The position numbers and the translations under genes are program-made. 64,000 nucleotides of DNA from CFX2 sp014338005 (GTDB taxonomy: Bacteria > Chloroflexota > Anaerolineae > Aggregatilineales > Phototrophicaceae). The notes below the pieces were generated by a model. The model searched no databases and was not told the origin of the DNA. It saw only the letters and a list, made by a program, of their open reading frames with translations. Every line of letters starts with the position of its first letter. Within the stretch, counting starts at the first letter, position 1. The stretch lies in contig SZPE01000002.1 in assembly GCA_030263555.1 (NCBI GenBank), positions 62,001-126,000 of the forward strand. The letters are read 5' to 3'. Positions 52,922 to 59,157 of the stretch are shown piece after piece.

Positions 52922-53389
52922 ATGTTGAGTAAACGTCAGCAGCACATTCTGCGATTCATTCACCAGCATACCCTTGAACACGGGTTTGCGCCGAGTATCC
53001 GCGAAATCAGCGTAGAGACGGGCATTACCTCGACTTCGGTGGTGAACTATAATCTGGAGCGACTGATTACCTGGGGCTATCTGGTGAAATCACGTGGCAA
53101 ATCACGGGCTTTGGGGCTGACCGAGCGTGGTTCAGCACTGCTTGAATCAAATCATCCTGTGCAGAGAAAGCGGGCAACCGAGACCTTTCCTATTGATAGG
53201 TTATTGGATGCCAACCTGCCAGATGGGGATTTGGGGCAACTACACAAAGAAAACCTGCTGCTCCGAGCAGAGAATGAGCGTCTGCGCCGTGAAAGCAAGA
53301 ACCGCGTTGCGGCGCTTCAGCGCGAGATTCAGTATCTCTCACAGGAACTGCGCCAGACACAGCAAAGTCCAGAACGTTATTCAGCATGA
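52922..53389 (+). CDS. LexA-like DNA-binding protein without peptidase domain
   Basis: A 155-residue protein. The N-terminal 65 residues are a LexA-type winged helix (LSKRQQHILRFIHQHTLEHG, FAPSIREISVETGITSTSV, LVKSRGKSRALGLTERG). Instead of the S24 autopeptidase domain there is a C-terminal coiled coil (HKENLLLRAENERLRRESKN, RVAALQREIQYLSQELRQTQ). It should dimerise through the coil and bind DNA but cannot self-cleave, so it is not a normal SOS repressor. ATG 52922 fits the LexA start; a TTG at 52901 adds 7 residues. Confidence 0.82.
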   Translation: MLSKRQQHILRFIHQHTLEHGFAPSIREISVETGITSTSVVNYNLERLITWGYLVKSRGKSRALGLTERGSALLESNHPVQRKRATETFPIDRLLDANLPDGDLGQLHKENLLLRAENERLRRESKNRVAALQREIQYLSQELRQTQQSPERYSA

Positions 53390-53398
53390 GCAGGGTTG

Positions 53399-54064
53399 AT
53401 GGGGAAGAAAAAACCTGTCGGACATTACTGTCGCATTTGTGGTCGCCGCCGAGCCAATGAGAAGTTTGGTGGGCGGGGTCATGCCTTACACATCTGCAAG
53501 GACTGTCAGCGTGAATTGAAACGTGAAGCGCGTCAAAAACGCAAAGCAGGGGAAACGGATGCTGTTTTTTTGGAACCAGAGGAAGACCTTATGGGCATGG
53601 ATGAAGATGATTTGTCGTTAGCGCTTGATCAGCCTCTAACCACGCCATCAGCCAAAGGCACAGGCAAAAAAGGCATCCCCTATGACGAACTGGATGCCAA
53701 CATCGTCAGACTGGTGCAGGCACTCAATCGGTATCCGGGGGTGATGACGGTTGGCAGCTGCGGCGGACATGAGACCATCACTAACCCTTCCCAGTGGCGA
53801 GCGGGAACCTGGTATGTGAAGTTTACGCTGCCTTCGGGAAAATTTGGCTGGTATCTGCTGGAACATCTGGCATGGGTCGTGAATGAAGATTACCGGGGTT
53901 CAGGACGAAATGTGATTTTGCTGCCTACTTCAGCCCCGCCGTATCTGAACACCGTCGGACAATGCCTGTATTTCGTCATTGAAGGGTACGGCGGTGAAAA
54001 TCCAGATGAACTGGCGGAATTTCTGGATGCCACCCGCAAGTACCTGACGAAAAAACGCCGCTAA
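53399..54064 (+). CDS. Zinc-ribbon protein of unknown function
   Basis: A 221-residue protein with an N-terminal CxxC...CxxC zinc ribbon (HYCRICGRRRANEKF and ICKDC, residues about 9-36), a basic-then-acidic linker, and a C-terminal alpha/beta domain (YDELDANIVRLVQALNRYPG, TVGSCGGHETI, GTWYVKFTLPSGKFGWYLLE). The SCGGHE loop recalls the nucleotide-binding loop of TYW3-like proteins, but this is a weak resemblance. It starts 9 nt after the LexA-like gene, so the two are probably co-expressed. Confidence 0.6.
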   Translation: MGKKKPVGHYCRICGRRRANEKFGGRGHALHICKDCQRELKREARQKRKAGETDAVFLEPEEDLMGMDEDDLSLALDQPLTTPSAKGTGKKGIPYDELDANIVRLVQALNRYPGVMTVGSCGGHETITNPSQWRAGTWYVKFTLPSGKFGWYLLEHLAWVVNEDYRGSGRNVILLPTSAPPYLNTVGQCLYFVIEGYGGENPDELAEFLDATRKYLTKKRR

Positions 54065-54081
54065 AGTCAGCAATATTATCC

Positions 54082-54675
54082 TCAAGGATAAAGCCGCTCC
54101 GTCTGAATATCTCGATGATGCTGGAACAGGGTGCGTTCAATGGTACGTACAGTGACTTTTAGTTCGCCCGCCCACAACCGGATTTTGTCCAGATAATCCA
54201 GCCAGTGCAGCACCTGTAAACCTTGCCCCTTCGGGTTGTAATCCACCTCATTGTATAAAGCCAAAAGCTGCCAAACCCGTATATCAATCACCCCATAATG
54301 TTCGGGATTCACCAGCGTCAGAAAAGCCGATGCTACCGGAATCCCCACCCCACGTAAACGACACAGGTGAAGGATGCGACGGGCTTCATCCGATGCGCCT
54401 AACGCCCGCGCTGAAAGCATTTGCACCTCGTCCTCCGTATTGCTTATCCAATCCTGCCGACGACGCTCCCGTTGTTCCTTCCATTTACACATGCTCAGGA
54501 ACTCGCTGTGCGTGAAAAAACCGACCTCACGGACATGACTTAAGGAAGTAATCAAGGCACCTGTATTGGGATCTTCGTCGTGAACCAGACAGGCTGACAG
54601 CAGGGAGGGGATGTCCGGGAAACGTTTTTCCATAAAGGCATTTTTCTCTATATAAAAGTTAGTCAATATCTCCAT
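54082..54675 (-). CDS. HhH-GPD-like (DNA glycosylase-fold) protein
   Basis: A protein of 197 residues. The central part LCRLRGVGIPVASAFLTLVN with YGVIDIRVWQLLALY matches the helix-hairpin-helix plus following Asp region of 8-oxoguanine glycosylase/EndoIII-like folds, where the aspartate of VIDIR would be catalytic. The lysine of bifunctional glycosylases is not evident, and no iron-sulfur cysteines are present. It is the only minus-strand gene in this part and is divergent from the structured element at 54.8 kb. ATG 54675 is preferred over TTG 54687. A role in base repair or in defence is possible. Confidence 0.5.
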   Translation of the reverse strand: MEILTNFYIEKNAFMEKRFPDIPSLLSACLVHDEDPNTGALITSLSHVREVGFFTHSEFLSMCKWKEQRERRRQDWISNTEDEVQMLSARALGASDEARRILHLCRLRGVGIPVASAFLTLVNPEHYGVIDIRVWQLLALYNEVDYNPKGQGLQVLHWLDYLDKIRLWAGELKVTVRTIERTLFQHHRDIQTERLYP

Positions 54676-54787
54676 TATGCTGTTCAATCCGCAATCTGGC
54701 GAGTGAATCGAGGGCAGCCTGTCCCCGGATTTCCAACGCCTCTCACCTTAGCCCGATCTCCACGCCGTCTCTGCTCAATGCCGCCTG

Positions 54788-54975
54788 TTTTTAGGTGCAT
54801 TTCTTACCGCACAGTACCACGCCACCCCGCTGTCTCATACCTGCAAGCAGGTACGGCTACGGGTTTGCTTCTGGCTTGCGCCGCTTCTCTCATAGCAAAC
54901 CCGTGCCGCCCTTCAGGTGAGCAGCGGGGAACCCCGACGTGGTAAGACCTGTGCAGAAATGCACCTTAACAAAAA
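54788..54975. ncRNA. Large nested stem-loop element, candidate structured RNA (strand unknown)
   Basis: Perfectly complementary segments nest in order: TTTTT/AAAAA (54788-54792 with 54971-54975), AGGTGCATTTCT/AGAAATGCACCT (54793-54804 with 54955-54966), GCACAG/CTGTGC (54809-54814 with 54949-54954), TACCACG/CGTGGTA (54815-54821 with 54938-54944), CCCCGCTG/CAGCGGGG (54825-54832 with 54922-54929). Inside are two arms: TACCTGC/GCAGGTA (54838-54853) and CGGC-ACGGGTTTGCT paired with AGCAAACCCGT-GCCG (54854-54908), with a small GGC/GCC hairpin in its loop. This is a closed stem of about 38 bp with a branched head. No coding frame runs through it. No known family recognised. Confidence 0.6.
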
Positions 54976-55359
54976 TACATGCGGGTTATCGATCAGACGG
55001 ATGTGTCGTTAATCAGGCCGCGTTAGCTCGAAAGGGCGCGTCGTAAGTTTTCCCGGAGCCACTGTGCCCCGACGAACTCCTGTAGCTGATCGCAATGTCC
55101 CGCAGTATCAAACGCTCTCGATCCTGTGATGTGGGACACATCTTCTCCGATGGAGGTGAAGAAGGTGTGTTTTGGCAAGCTGCACACAGAACATCGAGCG
55201 CAGATCGTCGCGGATGGAGTAGTGAGGAACAAGAAACTGCTTACCGGAAGGGTCAACGTCTCGTGGTCATCTCGAAAGGGATGCTGGGGCGCATTCGGGC
55301 GGCAACCTGCGCGTAAGAGCGTTTTTCATTCTGAATTCTCTCAGTCAGGAGTAAATCAT
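54976..55359. other. Non-coding gap next to the structured element
   Basis: No convincing gene in 384 bp. A frame open from 55126 into the DUF488-like gene is not protein-like and has no start signal. Further small stems are present, for example GATGTG/CACATC at about 55125-55139. This could be part of a longer structured transcript or the promoter region of the 55.4-58.6 kb operon. Confidence 0.4.
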
Positions 55360-55767
55360 ATGACCGAATCAGCAAAACACATTTGTCGTGTTGGAACAGC
55401 GCGGATTGGTTATCAGGGATGTGTCGGACAGCGCGTGCTGAACACGACGGTCAAGAGTGGTTCAGGGTTAGGTGCGGTATTCGCGCCAACGTGGAAGATG
55501 GTGATGGCATCCAAACGAGATGAAATCACCTGGGAGGAATATCGCAGCCAGTACACGGCGCTGATGCGGCAGCGGTATCAGGCGAATCCGTCGGCATTTT
55601 TGGAAGCGCTGAGCAGCGATGAGCTGATCGTATGCTGCTACTGCAAGGATACGCACGCGACGACGAAGCACTGTCATCGCTACATTCTGGTCGAAATTCT
55701 GGAAAAGGTGGCAGCACATCACGGCATCAGCTTCGAGGCAATGGGCGAAGTCCGCAGTCGGTCATGA
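55360..55767 (+). CDS. DUF488-like protein
   Basis: A 135-residue protein. The C-terminal half EITWEEYRSQYTALMRQRYQ, then ELIVCCYCKDTHATTKHCHR YILVEILEKVAAHHG matches the DUF488 core, where a Cys-rich loop (CCYCKD) and a CHR motif are conserved. DUF488 function is unknown; such proteins occur in phage and plasmid regions. AGGAG lies 8 nt before ATG 55360. First gene of the 55.4-58.6 kb operon. Confidence 0.7.
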   Translation: MTESAKHICRVGTARIGYQGCVGQRVLNTTVKSGSGLGAVFAPTWKMVMASKRDEITWEEYRSQYTALMRQRYQANPSAFLEALSSDELIVCCYCKDTHATTKHCHRYILVEILEKVAAHHGISFEAMGEVRSRS

Positions 55768-55821
55768 ACCGGCTCTTTTTTTGCCTTATCACATTACGAA
55801 TTGAATTACACGGAGGTCATC

Positions 55822-56763
55822 ATGAACCCGATTATCATTCACACCGATGGAAGCTGTGAGACCCAGACCCGTCTTGGGGGCTGGGCAGCCATACTTCAGT
55901 GCGGCGAGCATCAGCGTGTCTTACAGGGCAGCGCGACGGACACCACCGTGAATGCGATGGAACTTACCGCAGTGATCGAAGCATTGAAGGCACTCAAACA
56001 GGCAGGGTCAACGGTGCAGCTTTTCACCGACTCCAACTACGTCGTGCGCGGCGTGAACGAGTGGTTGTCTGACTGGTTGAAACGCGGCTGGAAAAATGCG
56101 CGAGGCGAACAGGTCGCCAATCTTGACCTGTGGGAGCAGTTGAAAACACTCCTTGACCAACACACCGTCACTCTCACCTGGATACCGCGTGAACAGAATG
56201 CTCACGCAGATGAACTGGCGCAGGCGGCACGACTGACGCAGAAACCGCTGGACGATGCTGGCAGTGTTGTGGAAAACAACGTGACTGCTCCCACCGTGCC
56301 ACCGCAGGCTGTGTCGGAGGTCAATATCATGATTGCTGGATCACGTTACACTACCCGCGAGGCGCTGGATTATGCCCGCCGGGTGGTGCGGCGTGTTCAT
56401 CAACTTGGACACACTATCGTGGTCGGCGACAACCCGAAAGGGGTGGACATGGCGGTGGTGCAGGAATGTCGTCGTCTAAAAGCGAAAGTGCTGGTGGTCG
56501 GTGTCACGAACAACCCGCGCAACGGTGGCTGCTCACACGGCAGCTACGTCAAGGTTGAGCGGGACACCTACCGTGCCGCAGGCGGGCATCTGTATGACCG
56601 CTATCACGTCCGTGACCGCTGGATGGTAGACAATTCACAGCGCGGCGTGTTCGTGTGGAACGGCGACAGCAGAGGCACGAAGGCTGGCTACGACTATATG
56701 GTCAGCCGCCAGAAGGAAGCGCACCTGATGACCTTTGCGCTGAAAGGAGCGCGGCATGGCTGA
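55822..56763 (+). CDS. RNase HI fused to a SLOG-like (DUF2493-type) domain
   Basis: A 313-residue fusion. Residues 1-140 are RNase HI with all acidic active-site residues: D9 (IIHTDGSCE), E47 (NAMELTAVIEAL), D70 (LFTDSNYV) and D130 (NAHADELAQAA), plus the basic handle LKRGWKNARGEQVANLDLWE. A linker leads to a Rossmann-like SLOG domain from about residue 170: IMIAGSRYTTREALDYA, HQLGHTIVVGDNPKGVDMAV, and a glycine-rich loop NNPRNGGCSHGSYVKVERD. SLOG domains bind nucleotides and are common in conflict systems. A GGAGGTCATC site precedes ATG 55822. The last 8 nt overlap the next gene. Confidence 0.8.
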   Translation: MNPIIIHTDGSCETQTRLGGWAAILQCGEHQRVLQGSATDTTVNAMELTAVIEALKALKQAGSTVQLFTDSNYVVRGVNEWLSDWLKRGWKNARGEQVANLDLWEQLKTLLDQHTVTLTWIPREQNAHADELAQAARLTQKPLDDAGSVVENNVTAPTVPPQAVSEVNIMIAGSRYTTREALDYARRVVRRVHQLGHTIVVGDNPKGVDMAVVQECRRLKAKVLVVGVTNNPRNGGCSHGSYVKVERDTYRAAGGHLYDRYHVRDRWMVDNSQRGVFVWNGDSRGTKAGYDYMVSRQKEAHLMTFALKGARHG

Positions 56764-58633
56764 GCCACACATTCTCGCGGTTCACACCTACGGTTCGCAG
56801 CGGGTGAAAGCACCCGGCACAAACCAGATGGTGAGCGCGTATAAAATAGGGTACACGAGCGCCGCCTGTGAGACCCTGCTGGCGTTGTACGGGGCGAAGG
56901 CACGCGATGTGTCGTCGCCTCATACGTCTTACCGCTATGTCCAGATTGACGGTGAGACCACCGTCCGGCATGGGTATCTGCTGCTGAATGTGACTGCGGA
57001 TGAACTGGCGCGGGCGGAAAGTGTGACACGCCAGCACCACCGGGCAGCGGTCTATCTGTGGCAGACTGACCGCTGGCTGGAACTGCCACACGGACGCAAT
57101 CCGGCTTATGCTGAATCCGCAGCGCGTTCCGGTCCGGGCTTCAATCCGTCCGGGTTTCGTCCCGTTGCGCCGTCAACGGGCGAGAAAGAGGCTGCTGTTG
57201 AAGGCATCCGTGCCGAGAAGAGCCAGCGCAGTCCGCAGGAACGTCCCTGGTGGTGGTTACTGGGTGATACGTATCCGCAGCGTGAGACCCTCAAACGCTG
57301 GGGAGCGCGGTTCAGCAGCAAAAGACGGGCGTGGTATTTCGTGGGGTGGGAACTGCCTGACGGGATTAAACGGCTCATCAGCGAATATGCGACTACAGAA
57401 GCGGAGCCAACCACACAGGCTGAAGAGGATGCCCCCTGTTCGGATGAAGAGGCTGCCGCCATTCTCGGTGTGCCCATCAATTCTAACTTATCAGCGGAAC
57501 TGCCGAAGTCAGATGAACCACCGCGTTTATTCCAGATCGGTCAGACGGTGTACGCCCGGTATGAACTGGAAACGCCGGACAGCAAAGCCGTTCCCACTGG
57601 CACACGCGGGACGATCTCACGGCTGTACAACCGCAACGCGCAGCATGGCTGGAGCTACGATGTGGACTTCGCCGACATCGGCACCGGTTGGTACTTCGAG
57701 CGCGAACTCACGGATCTCGAACCGATCCCCGGTATCCGTATCACGCATGGCGCAGTGGTGCTGCCGGGCGCTTCGCTGCCAGCCACCGATGCTGACCTGA
57801 AACGATCGCTGGTCGAAAGCGGGCATCAACCAGAGGTATTGGTGATAGATACGCCATCAGCCGAATCAGAAGCTGTGCCAGAACCAGAAACACCGGAAGA
57901 ACCGCAAGCGATCCGTGTTTTCAAACCACAGCCGCTTCCGGTAGATGGCACACCGCTGGACGACGTGCAGGCTGCCATTGTTCAGGCGAAAGCGAAGTCC
58001 ATCCTCGTCTTACATTCAACATCGGTTTCCCAGAAACGCACCCTGTCAGCTATCGGGCAGTCCTGCGTCGGTGAGCTGACTGGCAGCATCACCGGGAATG
58101 TGTGGTGTTATGGCTATGCCATCCACGACGGTATCTGTGTCTTTGTGAATATGGGTGGGCCACGTATGGCTGTCGAGGCGATCCGGGCGAAGTTTAGCAA
58201 AGGGGAGATCGTGAACTGCGTCCCCTGGGATGCGCCAGCCGTTGAACTGACGGCGGGCGAGGGCAACAGTGGGATGTATCACGATTACATGCAGAACATC
58301 CCCGAAGCGAAGTTCACTTCGCTCATCCTGTGCCACGATCTGCTGGTCAATCCGAATTATGGCGGGAAATCCACCACCTTCATCCTCCGCACCGATGAGG
58401 CACAGGCAGCAGCCAAGCTCAAGCATCATGTCACCGAATTGGTGAAAGTCCCGGTGTTTGATGTGTGGGCAGGCTACCTGTATCACGCCGGGCAGACTGC
58501 GATGCTCGTGCGTCTGACACGCTCGGCAGGCGATATTGATCTACTCAGTGTCGATCTGGACATTGATGCCTGGACGCGGCTTATCACCGGCGGCATCGAA
58601 CAGGGTGTGATCGCGCTTCCCAGCACTAACTAA
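56756..58633 (+). CDS. Large protein of unknown function
   Basis: A 625-residue soluble protein. Three parts can be seen: an N-terminal domain (residues 1-120); a Trp-rich module at about 160-200 (WWWLLGDTYPQRETLKRWGA, KRRAWYFVGWELPDG) that recurs in phage and plasmid proteins; and an SH3-like segment (FQIGQTVYARYELETPDSKA, near 260) before a Pro/Glu linker. The C-terminal 240 residues (SAIGQSCVGELTGSITGNVW, HDYMQNIPEAKFTSL) form an unrecognised domain. AAAGGAG lies 8 nt upstream of the ATG, which overlaps the RNase HI-SLOG stop, so the two are translationally coupled. Confidence 0.6.
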   Translation: MAEPHILAVHTYGSQRVKAPGTNQMVSAYKIGYTSAACETLLALYGAKARDVSSPHTSYRYVQIDGETTVRHGYLLLNVTADELARAESVTRQHHRAAVYLWQTDRWLELPHGRNPAYAESAARSGPGFNPSGFRPVAPSTGEKEAAVEGIRAEKSQRSPQERPWWWLLGDTYPQRETLKRWGARFSSKRRAWYFVGWELPDGIKRLISEYATTEAEPTTQAEEDAPCSDEEAAAILGVPINSNLSAELPKSDEPPRLFQIGQTVYARYELETPDSKAVPTGTRGTISRLYNRNAQHGWSYDVDFADIGTGWYFERELTDLEPIPGIRITHGAVVLPGASLPATDADLKRSLVESGHQPEVLVIDTPSAESEAVPEPETPEEPQAIRVFKPQPLPVDGTPLDDVQAAIVQAKAKSILVLHSTSVSQKRTLSAIGQSCVGELTGSITGNVWCYGYAIHDGICVFVNMGGPRMAVEAIRAKFSKGEIVNCVPWDAPAVELTAGEGNSGMYHDYMQNIPEAKFTSLILCHDLLVNPNYGGKSTTFILRTDEAQAAAKLKHHVTELVKVPVFDVWAGYLYHAGQTAMLVRLTRSAGDIDLLSVDLDIDAWTRLITGGIEQGVIALPSTN

Positions 58634-58652
58634 TTTCATCCCATCCATGCAG

Positions 58653-58689
58653 CAGCCGTCTGTCAGCCCTCTGGCAGGCGGCTGTTTTT
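58653..58689 (+). terminator. Rho-independent terminator
   Basis: CAGCCGTCTGTCAG and CTGGCAGGCGGCTG pair over 14 positions (two G-T wobbles), with a CCCT loop, followed by TTTTT. It closes the 55.4-58.6 kb operon. Confidence 0.85.
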
Positions 58690-58713
58690 GATTCTTAGGA
58701 AAGGAACTTTCTC

Positions 58714-59157
58714 ATGGCACGAGCTGAGAGCAAAATGGTCATGGGCTATCTGCCGATTGAACCGCACCATCATACTGCCATCCTGTCGCTGGTCATGCCT
58801 GCCACGCCAGCGGTGAAACTACTTGACCCCTTCGCCGGAGACGGGCTGTTTCTGGATGTGGCAGCGCAGGCGTGGAACGTCACACCGTATGCCAATGAAC
58901 TGGACGGCGAACGCGCGGAGAAGTGTATCGAGCGCTTCGGACCAAAACAGGCAGTCCGCTGCGATGTCGAGCGCCTGCTGGCATCCAACAACGCCTTTGG
59001 CGCGGCGTGGCTGAACCCGCCGTATGACCACAGCAAAGTCGAAAAAGGCAATAAGCGGATTGAGTTCGTTTATCTGCGGCACAGTTGGAAGTGGCTGCAA
59101 GATGGCGCTCTGGTGTTGTGGTGCATCTATTCCCAACATATCACGGAAGAGAGGTAG
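58714..59157 (+). CDS. DUF6094-type DNA methyltransferase-like protein, 3'-truncated
   Basis: A 147-residue fragment of a DUF6094/adenine-methyltransferase-like protein: ARAESKMVMGYLPIEPHH at the start, motif I LLDPFAGDGLFLDVAAQAW, and the catalytic AAWLNPPYDHS (NPPY). Family members are usually 300 residues or more. Here the frame ends at VLWCIYSQHITEER, 17 nt inside the 3' end of the convergent recombinase gene, so the C-terminal half is missing. AAAGGAAC precedes the ATG. The rest of the gene was not found in the window. It may be split by insertion of the recombinase-bearing DNA. Confidence 0.7.
   Translation: MARAESKMVMGYLPIEPHHHTAILSLVMPATPAVKLLDPFAGDGLFLDVAAQAWNVTPYANELDGERAEKCIERFGPKQAVRCDVERLLASNNAFGAAWLNPPYDHSKVEKGNKRIEFVYLRHSWKWLQDGALVLWCIYSQHITEER

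Noticed and set aside
54788..54975. Retron msr-msd or IscB-type omega RNA
   Set aside because: No reverse transcriptase, IscB or TnpB gene is adjacent, and no family motif was recognised; kept as an unassigned structured element.
55126..55359. N-terminal extension of the DUF488-like protein
   Set aside because: No ribosome binding site, composition is not protein-like, and a good start with AGGAG is at 55360.
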